Source: JAGWBG01 sp034421095
GTDB taxonomy: Bacteria; Chloroflexota; Dehalococcoidia; Lucifugimonadales; JAGWBF01
Assembly: GCA_034421095.1 (NCBI GenBank)
Contig: DAOUKR010000024.1
Location: 1 to 64,000 of the forward strand
Direction of reading: 5' to 3'
DNA: 64,000 nucleotides
Part shown: one piece after another, positions 17,514 through 25,560 of the stretch
Numbering within the stretch: position 1 is the stretch's first letter
How the letters are laid out: each line of letters opens with the position of its first letter
The notes under the pieces: model-generated
What the model was told of the DNA's origin: nothing
The model's input: the letters and a program-made list of their open reading frames with translations, nothing else
The model's database searches: none
Program-made: the position numbers and the translations under genes

Positions 17514-18770
17514 TTGGGGGTGACCTTGGCTACTACTATTGTGATGCCCCAGATGGGTTACGACATGAGAGAGGGGACCGTGGTCCGATGGCGGAAGCAC
17601 GAAGGGGAAGATGTATCCCGGGGTGAGGTAATTGCTGAAATCGAGACGGACAAGGCTACGGTTGAGATGGAGGCATACTCTACAGGGGTGCTTGGCAGGA
17701 TAGTGGTAGAAGAGGGGAGAACGGTGCCCGTCGGCGAACTTATAGCGGTCATAACCGACCCCGGCGAGAGCATTCCATCTGTGGAAGAGCTAACAGGCCG
17801 TCCCGGCTCTGCCGGTGAAGCCCCCCCTGTGGAGGCGACGCAATCTGCCGTCCCAGCCCCAGCACCTACCCCGGCCTCCCAGGATGTACCAGCCGCCGCT
17901 ACGGCTGTTCCTCCCGACGGCGAGGTGAGAGCGACCCCAATTGCCCGGAGATTGGCCCGGGAGAAGGGCCTCAATCTGGCCCAAATCACCGGAACAGGCC
18001 CGGGAGGCCGTATCACCGAGGCCGACGTGCTGGGGTATGAGGAGCAGGCCAAGGCATCACCGCCACCCGCAGCGGCGGCAGCTGGCCCCGGCGGCAGGGT
18101 TGAGCTTAGCCGGATGCGCCGGGCCATCGCCCGCGTCACCGTCCAGAGCAAGAGGGAAGCCCCCCACTTCTACATCACGTCCGAGATAGACATGAGCGAG
18201 GCTATGGCTTTCCGCAGGCAGGTCAACGACGCGCTCCAGGACGGCACACGGGTGAGCGTCAATGACCTTGTGATAAGGGCTGCTACCAGGACCCTGGAGA
18301 AATTCCCCAGCTTCAACGCATCCTTCCAGGATGACTACATCCAACTCCACTCCGAGATAAATATAGGCTTCGCGGTCGCCATGGAGGACGGCCTTATTGT
18401 GCCCGTCCTTGGCAACTGCGGAGGTAAGTCGCTGGCAGAGGTGGCCAAGGCCAGCAGTGACCTCATCGAGCGGGCCCAGGGGGGCACACTGCGGGCCGAG
18501 GAGTACACGGGCAGCACTTTCAGCATAAGCAACATGGGTATGTTCGACGTGGACAGCTTCGCCGCCATTATCTTCCCGCCCAATGCGGCGGTGCTTGCGG
18601 TAGCGACGGTGAAGGAGCAGCCGGTGGTGCGGGACGGGCAGGTCGCCATCGCCCAGATAATGAAGGCGACCATCTCGGTGGACCACAGGGTGGCGGACGG
18701 GGCCGAGGGCGCCCAGTTCCTCATGGAGTTGAAGCGACACCTGGAGCGCCCTGTAAGCCTGCTGCTTTAA
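17514..18770 (+). CDS. pdhC: Dihydrolipoamide acyltransferase (E2)
   Basis: This is the core of the dehydrogenase complex, transferring the acyl group from lipoate to CoA. It is 418 residues from TTG 17514; GTG 17520 is an alternative. An N-terminal lipoyl domain has the lipoylation site EIETDKATVEM near residue 47. A Pro/Ala-rich linker follows, then a peripheral subunit-binding domain (ATPIARRLAREKGLNL...GTGPGGRI) and the catalytic domain ending in SVDHRVADGAEGAQF, with the active-site His and Asp. With lpdA, pdhA and pdhB it makes a full set. The one lipoyl domain is typical outside enterobacteria. Confidence 0.95.
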   Translation: MGVTLATTIVMPQMGYDMREGTVVRWRKHEGEDVSRGEVIAEIETDKATVEMEAYSTGVLGRIVVEEGRTVPVGELIAVITDPGESIPSVEELTGRPGSAGEAPPVEATQSAVPAPAPTPASQDVPAAATAVPPDGEVRATPIARRLAREKGLNLAQITGTGPGGRITEADVLGYEEQAKASPPPAAAAAGPGGRVELSRMRRAIARVTVQSKREAPHFYITSEIDMSEAMAFRRQVNDALQDGTRVSVNDLVIRAATRTLEKFPSFNASFQDDYIQLHSEINIGFAVAMEDGLIVPVLGNCGGKSLAEVAKASSDLIERAQGGTLRAEEYTGSTFSISNMGMFDVDSFAAIIFPPNAAVLAVATVKEQPVVRDGQVAIAQIMKATISVDHRVADGAEGAQFLMELKRHLERPVSLLL

Positions 18771-18814
18771 GTAGTGCGTGAATAAATTACCAGACCACAT
18801 CGCCACTCCCGCCC

Positions 18815-18895
18815 ACCAAACCGTCAGCCCCGCTTTCGCGGGAGTCCAGAGGCATTGGGGCAGTGGATACCCGCCTTCGCGGGTATGACGGAATG
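18815..18895. repeat. Dispersed repeat with two UUCG-type hairpins
   Basis: CCCGC-TTTC-GCGGG (18829-18842) and TACCCGC-CTTC-GCGGGTA (18868-18885) form two short stable stems, followed by ATGACGGAATGA. It is a variant of the dispersed intergenic repeat of this genome and may serve as terminator for the dehydrogenase operon. Confidence 0.65.
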
Positions 18896-18935
18896 AACTG
18901 GCTTAGACATTCACTCATCAATAATAGTGGTGCGT

Positions 18936-20405
18936 ATGGACCTGACAACAGCATCCGCCGACACCAGCCTTCCCTACCCCCGCCGGATATACCCCCTGAG
19001 CCCCAGGGAGCTTACCGAGGAGCAGCTTGCGGTCGTCTTCGCCATGACATCCCGCAGGCCGGAGCCTTTCGACGAGATTGCCCTTCAGGTGAGCCAGGAA
19101 AAGGCGGCGGACTTCCATGAGAGGTGGGTCCTGGGCTACGGACACGCCTCCGTTGCCGAGCACGCCATCATCCACGTGGCGGTGGAGAACATATCGCGCC
19201 TGGCCTGCGACTCCCTGGAGGACAACCGTCTCGCCTCCTACACCGAGAAATCATCCCGATTCCAGGTAATGTGGGACGGATACTACTATGTACCAAAGGA
19301 ACTGGCTACATCCCCCGACAGCCAAGACGTCTACATAAAGACCTGCCAGCACCTCTTCAGGACCTACCGGGACGCCGTACCGAAGGTGGAGGAGCACCTC
19401 CGGGCGACCATTGAACGCAGGGAGAATGAGAGGGAATCAGCCTACAACCTGCGGCTGAGGCGGGACGCCATTGACAGCTGCCGCTTCCTTCTGCCCGCCG
19501 CTACTCTCACCAACGTGGGCGTCACCATGAACGCCCGGCTCATGGAGCACGCCGTCACCAAGCTCCTGTCATCCCAACTGTCGGAAGAGCGGGAGTTGGG
19601 AGAGGAGCTAAAGAGCACGGGCCGGGAGATTACTCCCACCCTGATAAAGTACGCCGAGAAAAACGACTACATCGTGGCGACCAGGGAGCAGCAGCAGGCC
19701 ATGGCCCGCCGTAGGCAGGAGCGCTCCTCTCCGTTGCGCGGCTACCAGAACAACGGCGTAGAGGTAAGCCTCGTCGACCACGACCCCCAAGCCGAGCTAA
19801 AGCTATGCGCAGCCCTCCTCTACCGCTTCGCCGACCTTCCCTATGACCAGGTGTGGAAGCAGGCGGAAGACTTGGACGAAGAGCGCAGGCACGAGGTCAT
19901 CGCCTCCTGTCTGGACAAGCTGGGCCCCCACGACCCTCCGGTGAGGGAGTTGGAGATGGTGGACTACACATTCGAGTTGGTGATGGACTACGGGGCTTAT
20001 CGAGAGTTCAAGCGCCACCGAATGCAGACCTATATACCACAGCCCCTGACCGTTGCCAACGGATTCTTGATGCCACCCCTCCTGGAAGGTGCGGGGCTAA
20101 AGGAAGAGTTCGCCGAGGCGATGGAACTGGCGGGGGAAGCCTTCCGGGAGGTATCGGAGGTCTCTCCCCCATCTGCACAGTACCTGGTCACCCATGCCCA
20201 CAAGCGCCGGATCCTCGCCAAGATGAACCTGCGAGAATGCTATCACCTGTTCAAGCTCCGCACCCAGCCGCAGGCCCACTTCTCCATACGGGAACCGATT
20301 GAAGAGGCCATGAGGCTTGCGGTGAGCGTACATCCCCGGCTTTTCGAGCATCTGCGGCTGCGGAAGTTCCCCACCTGGTGGGGCGACCACTACCGCATGG
20401 GATAG
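18936..20405 (+). CDS. Tandem ThyX-domain protein (FAD-dependent thymidylate synthase family)
   Basis: This 489-residue protein contains two ThyX folds in one chain; a normal ThyX has about 220-250 residues. The N-terminal half has LGYGHASVAEHA and then DNRLASYTEKSSRF (about 96-109), which keeps the SxxEKSSR(F/Y) end of the ThyX signature but has DNR in place of RHR. The C-terminal half has EFKRHRMQTY (RHR at about 360-362) but lacks the NExSxRY end; it retains NLRECYHLFKLRTQPQAHFS, matching the dUMP-contacting helix. Each half thus carries part of the signature. It probably makes dTMP from dUMP with methylenetetrahydrofolate and FAD, but activity is inferred. Start ATG 18936 (GTG 18927 also open). 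Confidence 0.8.
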   Translation: MDLTTASADTSLPYPRRIYPLSPRELTEEQLAVVFAMTSRRPEPFDEIALQVSQEKAADFHERWVLGYGHASVAEHAIIHVAVENISRLACDSLEDNRLASYTEKSSRFQVMWDGYYYVPKELATSPDSQDVYIKTCQHLFRTYRDAVPKVEEHLRATIERRENERESAYNLRLRRDAIDSCRFLLPAATLTNVGVTMNARLMEHAVTKLLSSQLSEERELGEELKSTGREITPTLIKYAEKNDYIVATREQQQAMARRRQERSSPLRGYQNNGVEVSLVDHDPQAELKLCAALLYRFADLPYDQVWKQAEDLDEERRHEVIASCLDKLGPHDPPVRELEMVDYTFELVMDYGAYREFKRHRMQTYIPQPLTVANGFLMPPLLEGAGLKEEFAEAMELAGEAFREVSEVSPPSAQYLVTHAHKRRILAKMNLRECYHLFKLRTQPQAHFSIREPIEEAMRLAVSVHPRLFEHLRLRKFPTWWGDHYRMG

Positions 20406-20636
20406 CCCTTCCCTCGCAGGGTGAGAAGGAACTTTTTAGATAGTCTCTTACTCGCACTCATAATCCAGGTATCCGAATATCTAAACGGCAGGTGAAAGTC
20501 CCCTTGCGTGTCAGACGCTTTGACGTTACTCCTCCCTGGGAGTACAATCCATTCGTTGGTTTATACCGTCGCTTGGCCCTGTCCCACAGACTCCAAGGCT
20601 ATCAAACGGAAGCCCCACTCGCCAAGGAGGGAACTC

Positions 20637-21869
20637 ATGGACTTTGAACCCCAATATACCCCGGAGCAGGAACTCTTCAGAATGGAGGTGCGGGCCTGGT
20701 TGGCGGAGAACCTTCCAGCCGGCATAGCCGACCCCGCCGACCCCGCCGACCTGTCTTACGAGCAGTACCAGAAACGCAGGGAGTTGGGCCGAAAGTTGGG
20801 TGCCAGGGGATGGCTCTGGCCCACCAGCCCCACAGAGTATGGAGGCGGTGGGCTAACGATGGACCACGCTATCATCATCGAGGAGGAGTTGGACGAACTG
20901 GGCCTCACCCTTCCTCCCTACTACGACTCCGGCGGCAGGCTTGGTGGGGCAACCATCCTCGTATGGGGTACGGAAGAGCAGAAAGAGCATTTCCTTCCGC
21001 CCATTTTCAAAGGGCTGGTCAGAACGTGGCAACTCCTCTCTGAGCCGGAGGCCGGGTCCGACCTTGCCAACGTAAAGTTGACCGCAATCCGGGATGGTGA
21101 CGATTATATTCTTAACGGACAGAAGATATACGTGGGCAGCGCTCATGGCGCAGACCAGTTCTGGACGATAGCCGTCACGGACCCCAACGGTGCCCGGCAC
21201 GAGAATCTCGCCTGGTTCATGGTCCCTTCTGGACTGGAAGGTATATCCGTAGCGCCCATGGACCTGCTCATCTCCGGTGGAGAGGGGGGTGCCGGGTCGG
21301 GAATCAAGAACACCGTTTACTTCGAGAATGTTCGTGTTCCGAGCTTCCATCTTGTCGGCGGCGAGAACGAGGGATGGAAGGTAGCTCGTACCCACCTTGA
21401 GCTAGAGCACGGCACAGGGGGCAAAATTGCCAGGAATTGGCTTGTAGACCGCCTCCTGGACCATTGCAAGACAACCATGCGCAACGGGCAGCCCCTCAGC
21501 AAGGACCCCGACGTGCGGGACCTGCTGGTGGACATTTACACGGAGGCCGAGGTAGGACGGCTTCTCGGTATGCGCAACTTCTGGCTTAGAAACTCCGGCA
21601 GCCCCATCTCCTACGAGGGACCTCAGCTATCGTACCACCGCAAGATGTCCGGTCTCAGAATGGGCAAGGCAATCCTGGAAATCCTCGGTCCATACGCATT
21701 GACCAAGGACCCCAGCTGGGCTCCGTCGGAAGGGCACGTGGAGGCGCATCAGCGTTCCAGCATCGTTGCCATCCATCCCGGCGGGACCGCCGATATTCAG
21801 AAGGTAATCATGGCTCGCCGCATCGGCATTGGACGGGCCACCAGGGAGCAGGCAGGCGCGCTTGCGTAA
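20637..21869 (+). CDS. Acyl-CoA dehydrogenase family protein
   Basis: This FAD enzyme introduces a trans-2 double bond in an acyl-CoA. It has 410 residues from ATG 20637, 6 bases after AAGGAGGG; longer upstream frames have no ribosome site. FxPQYTPEQELFRMEVRAWL starts the N-terminal helical domain, LLSEPEAGSDLANV is the FAD-contacting motif of the family near residue 135, and a C-terminal domain ends with HPGGTADIQKVIMARRIG, also family-typical. The exact acyl substrate is unknown. It stands alone, 230 bases after the ThyX gene, and converges with the retropepsin-like gene. Confidence 0.9.
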   Translation: MDFEPQYTPEQELFRMEVRAWLAENLPAGIADPADPADLSYEQYQKRRELGRKLGARGWLWPTSPTEYGGGGLTMDHAIIIEEELDELGLTLPPYYDSGGRLGGATILVWGTEEQKEHFLPPIFKGLVRTWQLLSEPEAGSDLANVKLTAIRDGDDYILNGQKIYVGSAHGADQFWTIAVTDPNGARHENLAWFMVPSGLEGISVAPMDLLISGGEGGAGSGIKNTVYFENVRVPSFHLVGGENEGWKVARTHLELEHGTGGKIARNWLVDRLLDHCKTTMRNGQPLSKDPDVRDLLVDIYTEAEVGRLLGMRNFWLRNSGSPISYEGPQLSYHRKMSGLRMGKAILEILGPYALTKDPSWAPSEGHVEAHQRSSIVAIHPGGTADIQKVIMARRIGIGRATREQAGALA

Positions 21870-21954
21870 GAGGCGAATCAGCCCAATTTCGCTGTCATAG
21901 ACAGGTCTAACCGCTATGCCTCGGTCGAAGGCCCCCGTGGAGAGCGCACAGGTG

Positions 21955-22314
21955 CTAAATTGGTCTTGCTCTAGGCGTGGTTGGAACCAGAGTTTCATTG
22001 ACCGGGTCCACCATAAGTTGAAGTGTTTCCAGGGTTGTTGCGCCGAGCAAGCATTCCTCACTCTGCCCAAAGATAACCGGACAAGGGAATTCTCTTCCCA
22101 GCACAAGAAGTTGTGCTATACCAAGGCCAAAGACTCTTTCGGACCCATCTGCTAGAATGAATGGTTGTTGCTGTAACGGCGCTATATCAATACTCTCTAG
22201 CAACGATGCAGGTACTACTGAATGGATTGATCCGGTATCAACCATTGCCTCAACGTGTTTCATATTTCCACCATTGGGATTACCAATCCCGATGGTTACA
22301 TGAAACACCCCCAT
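21955..22314 (-). CDS. Retropepsin-like aspartic protease family protein
   Basis: This small protein has 119 residues. I start it at ATG 22314 because GAAGGAGG lies 7 bases upstream and family members begin MGxFxVTIxVG; another ATG with GGAGG exists at 22359. The catalytic-type motif AMVDTGSIHSVVP (Asp26-Thr-Gly) matches single-domain retropepsin-like proteins, and CLLGATTLETLQLMVDPVNE is the matching C-terminal flap-to-core segment. Such proteins would act as dimers. The biological role of this bacterial family is not established. The sequence is more AT-rich than its neighbours. Confidence 0.82.
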   Translation of the reverse strand: MGVFHVTIGIGNPNGGNMKHVEAMVDTGSIHSVVPASLLESIDIAPLQQQPFILADGSERVFGLGIAQLLVLGREFPCPVIFGQSEECLLGATTLETLQLMVDPVNETLVPTTPRARPI

Positions 22315-22687
22315 GGATTTGCCTCCTTCGGAGTTAACCTGTTTCTCTATCATGGACATGGCTACCTCCATTCCGGTTAGGCGTGCTATCTTTCATAAGA
22401 GGCGATTCCTGAAGCATAATTTGCGGTGGGTCGCTGGATACCCGTGGGTTCAAGTGCGCTATCCGACCAAGTCTTACGTCATCGGCAATGACTAGGTAAG
22501 TCACAAAATTATAGCACACACCGGTGAGGTGTGCTATATTTAACGCGCCTGCCCAGGGGTCTCAGGTTGAAATCAAGTCACATGCAAATTGAGAAACTAC
22601 CTCACGGCCTGCTGTAGGCTGGAACACTGAGTTTCGTTACAAGTTGGTCACACAATCCGGTCAAATGAAGTACAGGAGAGGTAACAA
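22315..22687. other. Divergent intergenic region with long palindrome
   Basis: It lies between the leftward retropepsin-like gene and the rightward acyl-CoA dehydrogenase. TATAGCACAC (22510-22519) and GTGTGCTATA (22529-22538) form a perfect 10-base inverted repeat with a 9-base centre, a likely operator or hairpin. A leftward 61-codon frame (22519-22334) begins inside the left arm, but it has no recognisable protein and overlaps the protease gene start, so I do not call it. Confidence 0.6.
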
Positions 22688-23818
22688 ATGGACCTGTCCC
22701 TTACCGAAAACCAGGAGATGCTCAGGAACTCAGCTAAGGAGTTCATACAGAGGGAGTATCCCAAAGAGGTGCTGCTGGACCTGAGCAGCAGAAATGTGGG
22801 CCATACCCCCGACCTCTGGGAAAAGGTGGCAGACATAGGCTGGCTGGGAATATGCGTTCCTCAGGAGTATGGAGGAGCAGGAGGCTCTCTGACCGATGCG
22901 GGAGTCCTGTTCCAAGAGCTGGGCAGGGGGCCCATTCCTGGCCCTTTCTTTTCGTCGGGCATCCTCGGCGCTCTGACGGTGCTGGAGGGTGGCTCTGAAG
23001 AGCAAAGGCGTCACATACTCCCGGCTATAGCAGGTGGCAGCCACACCCCTACCCTGGCCCTGACCGAGTCGGACTATGGCTGGGGGCCTCAGTGGGTCCA
23101 GATGAAAGCCACCCGCAAGAGCGGAGGATTCCTTCTCAACGGGGTGAAACTCTTCGTACAGGACGCACAAACGGCCAGTCACTACATTTGCGCCGTTCGT
23201 TCTGGAGAAGGCTCAGACCACTCCGATGGAATCTCCCTCTTCATGGTGGATGCCAATTCCCCGGGTATCACGAAGCGAAACCTGCCCGGGTTTTTGACAA
23301 CGTCAGGCGTGGTCGAGTTTAACTCTGTGGATGTTCCTGATTCGGCCCTGCTGGGCGATGAAGGTAAAGGGTGGTATATCCTGGAGCGAGCGATGGAGAA
23401 AGCCATCCCGGTCTTGTGTGCGTACAAAGTTGGAGGATGCGAAGCCGTATTCGACATGTCGGTCGCCTACAGCCGGACCCGGGTACAGTTCGGGATGCCC
23501 ATTGGGCGGTTTCAACGAGTGCAGGACCATATAATCAATCTGGTCAACTGTCTGGATGCCGCACGTTGGACTACGTACGAGGCGCTGTGGAAACTGGACA
23601 CCGGGAGGCCCACTGCCGGAAGCGTGAATCTGGCTAAAGGGGTCTCCAGCGAGGCCTACTACCAGTCATGTAACTACGCCCACGAAGTCCACGCCGGGGT
23701 CGGTGTAATGACGGAATACGGCCTGACATTGCACACCGAGATGTCTCGTACCCTGTACCACTACCTGGGCGACCCCCGCTACCACAAACGGCGTCTCGCA
23801 GAGGCACTGGAGCTATAG
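22688..23818 (+). CDS. Acyl-CoA dehydrogenase family protein
   Basis: This is a second, distinct acyl-CoA dehydrogenase paralogue of 376 residues. The ATG follows AGGAGAGGTAAC. MDLSLTENQEMLRNSAKEFI opens the N-terminal domain; IGWLGICVPQEYGGAGGSL and ALTESDYGWGPQWVQMKATR are the middle-domain landmarks, with the usual Glu-Ser FAD contact. The C-terminal domain ends in GVGVMTEYGLTLHTEMSRTL. It differs from the 20637 gene in sequence, so the pair is not a recent duplication. Related proteins act in degradation of steroids, aromatic side chains or branched acids; the substrate is not evident. Confidence 0.9.
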   Translation: MDLSLTENQEMLRNSAKEFIQREYPKEVLLDLSSRNVGHTPDLWEKVADIGWLGICVPQEYGGAGGSLTDAGVLFQELGRGPIPGPFFSSGILGALTVLEGGSEEQRRHILPAIAGGSHTPTLALTESDYGWGPQWVQMKATRKSGGFLLNGVKLFVQDAQTASHYICAVRSGEGSDHSDGISLFMVDANSPGITKRNLPGFLTTSGVVEFNSVDVPDSALLGDEGKGWYILERAMEKAIPVLCAYKVGGCEAVFDMSVAYSRTRVQFGMPIGRFQRVQDHIINLVNCLDAARWTTYEALWKLDTGRPTAGSVNLAKGVSSEAYYQSCNYAHEVHAGVGVMTEYGLTLHTEMSRTLYHYLGDPRYHKRRLAEALEL

Positions 23819-23827
23819 CGGAAACAA

Positions 23828-23851
23828 ATGGCCCCTGTACGCAGGGGCCAT
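23828..23851. terminator. Bidirectional hairpin terminator
   Basis: ATGGCCCCTG-TACG-CAGGGGCCAT is a perfect 10-pair stem with a 4-base loop. It lies 10 bases after the acyl-CoA dehydrogenase stop and before the convergent HesB-like gene. No strong T-run follows, so efficiency is uncertain. Confidence 0.75.
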
Positions 23852-23889
23852 TCAGTTGGTTCAACACTAAATTGCCATCGGGGAGCTAT

Positions 23890-24240
23890 CTAGCGACCGC
23901 AGCCGCCACCGCCGTTGCCGCAGCCACACCCGCCGCTTCCGCAGCCATCCGAAGCGAACATGGGGTTATTAATCACGAAGCCCACCCTTGTGAGGTCCTC
24001 AACGTAGTCTATGGTGGCCTCTTCCAGGAAAGGCTCGCTGTCGGAGTCCATCAAGAAACGGATGCCGTCCATGTCGACGACCGTATCGTCCTTCTGGGCT
24101 TCCTTCTCCATGGTCATCATGTACTGAACGCCGCCATGCTCGGCGGGAACGGCTATGACCCTCAGAGCGGATTCCTTTTCGCCCTGCTCATCCAAGACTT
24201 CCTTGAGCTTCTCCAAAGCAGGAGAAGTAACTGCTAGCAT
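23890..24240 (-). CDS. IscA/HesB-like protein with Cys-Gly-rich tail
   Basis: This small protein has 116 residues from ATG 24240 after AAGGAGAG. The body (MLAVTSPALEKLKEVLDEQG ... TIDYVEDLTRVGFVINNP) follows the A-type iron-sulfur carrier fold of IscA, ErpA and HesB. The C-terminal tail is a run of Gly and Cys ending CGCGNGGGGCGR, with six Cys residues, more than the CGCG motif of standard carriers. A role in delivering iron-sulfur clusters is inferred; the extended tail could hold an additional metal. It is monocistronic and converges with the dehydrogenase. Confidence 0.78.
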   Translation of the reverse strand: MLAVTSPALEKLKEVLDEQGEKESALRVIAVPAEHGGVQYMMTMEKEAQKDDTVVDMDGIRFLMDSDSEPFLEEATIDYVEDLTRVGFVINNPMFASDGCGSGGCGCGNGGGGCGR

Positions 24241-24470
24241 CCTGGCTCTCCTTTCGCAGGGCCAAAGTATTTTGCCCTGGCACAACCTTACCGCCCAAGC
24301 CTAACACAGAAACCGAAGATGCGTCAATACCACTTGCCCAACCCATCGTCCTTCACCTTTCGATGGCTCACCTGATGATGATTCACCAGTTGGCGCACCG
24401 GATTCTCGCTCTGGAAGGCTATCAGCGAGGCCCGGAAAACCCCGCCAAAATGCCAAAATCACGAGAGCGC

Positions 24471-24500
24471 TTGACACAAGTGAAAAATTATGTATATATT
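24471..24500 (+). promoter_or_regulatory. Promoter of the DUF151 gene
   Basis: A perfect TTGACA (24471-24476) is followed by an AT-rich stretch offering TATATA (16-base spacer) or TATATT (18-base spacer) as -10. It stands in a strikingly AT-rich patch of a GC-rich region. Confidence 0.6.
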
Positions 24501-24508
24501 AATATCTT

Positions 24509-24540
24509 CACTTACTATATACTAATAATATAAGTAAGTG
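24509..24540 (+). promoter_or_regulatory. Palindromic operator-like site downstream of promoter
   Basis: CACTTAC (24509-24515) and GTAAGTG (24534-24540) are a perfect inverted repeat around an AT-only centre that is itself nearly symmetric. Its place just after the -10 and before the gene at 24585 fits a repressor site. No regulator gene is adjacent. Confidence 0.55.
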
Positions 24541-24584
24541 TAGATAATCTTACAGGGCTAACCTTGCGGAGAGAGGAGACGACC

Positions 24585-25124
24585 ATGATACAAGTCAACC
24601 CTTACCACGTGGTGAGAGACGACCGTACTGACAAAGCCAAGCTATTGCTCCGACTTCAGGACTCTAACAGGTGCCTTGCCATCACCCTCAGCATGGAGCA
24701 AGCCAGATATATCTCCGCCGAGATCCACGGCCTTGCCACCCACCATTGTTCCCATCATCACATGCTGGGTGCAATCGCGAATGCCTTTGATGCCACCATT
24801 ACCAGCATGAACTTAAGGGAAATGGGAAACGGCCCGATAGTAGGAGCACTGCGCCTGGAGAGCACTCACAGAACTATCGAGGTGGAAGTTGACGTGGCTG
24901 CCGGCTTGAGCTTTGCTATCCACCTTGGTATTCCCGTTTTTGTGTCCGGAGAACATTTCATAAGCGAAGGCAGGTCAAGCGCAGCCCAGCTCCCGGCAGA
25001 GACGCCGGACTCATCCGAGATTCCCGCCGCCTTTAGAGAGGTTATTGAGGGAATAGAAGGGATTGACGCCCCGCCCAATCATGATCATGAGGAGACAGGC
25101 TGGGGTTGGGGTATAGCTGCCTAA
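24585..25124 (+). CDS. DUF151/bifunctional nuclease-domain protein
   Basis: This 179-residue protein starts at ATG 24585 shortly after GAGAGGAG. The segment CLAITLSMEQARYISAEIHG, a His-rich HHCSHHHML loop, then ANAFDATITSMNLREMGNGP and VDVAAGLSFAIHLGIPVFVS follows the BFN/DUF151 fold, whose plant members were described as nucleases and many bacterial members remain uncharacterised. The usual Asp-Ala-Ile in that last block is here AAGLSFAI. The C-terminus (from about 130) is acidic and probably disordered, ending in EETGWGWGIAA. The His cluster may bind metal. The AT-rich promoter and palindrome suggest regulated expression. Confidence 0.72.
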   Translation: MIQVNPYHVVRDDRTDKAKLLLRLQDSNRCLAITLSMEQARYISAEIHGLATHHCSHHHMLGAIANAFDATITSMNLREMGNGPIVGALRLESTHRTIEVEVDVAAGLSFAIHLGIPVFVSGEHFISEGRSSAAQLPAETPDSSEIPAAFREVIEGIEGIDAPPNHDHEETGWGWGIAA

Positions 25125-25457
25125 AGGGCATCTCGTCTGAAAAGGCCCCACCCTCGAATCGGATAGAAAACAGGAAAACCTGGAGGTATGGACTATGTTT
25201 CTGGGCATCAACGTGCCAAGGGTGAAAAATGGGCATAGCCCTCAGCAACAGGAGAAGGGGTTTGAAACCTCAAGCAGCGTCGTCCGACGATACGGGACCC
25301 TGTGGCTCCATTTGTGGAGAATGGAGATTGAGGCACGGTACCAAGAATGCCCGCTAGACCAGTACGCTATCCCTATAGGGTGGCCTGGCTCTTGCCACAG
25401 GACTTAGTCCAGTGTCCGGGATAACAAGTATCAGACTACTTATCATTACGTTAAGCA
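25125..25457 (+). other. Long leader region with no assigned gene
   Basis: A frame of 70 codons starts at ATG 25195, 8 bases after GGAGG, but its product (rich in basic and aromatic residues) matches nothing I know. Several short stems can be drawn (for example CTCCATTTGTGGAG at 25308-25321), yet no known riboswitch core is recognisable. I leave it as unassigned. Confidence 0.3.
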
Positions 25458-25486
25458 TTGACAAACCTTTTTGCTTAATATAGAAT
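25458..25486 (+). promoter_or_regulatory. Promoter of the ABC ATPase gene
   Basis: A perfect TTGACA (25458-25463) and TAGAAT (25481-25486) are separated by 17 bases. The ATPase start codon at 25561 lies 75 bases further on. Confidence 0.65.
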
Positions 25487-25560
25487 CTCGCCCATAGCTC
25501 CTGGGGCATGGTCCCTGAGACGGTAGGGCTCCCAACCGGTTGTCAGAGGAAGAGGAAGCA

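Noticed and set aside
22334..22519. A 61-codon leftward frame upstream of the retropepsin-like gene
   Set aside because: No recognisable sequence, starts inside a palindrome, no ribosome site, and overlaps the start of the next gene.
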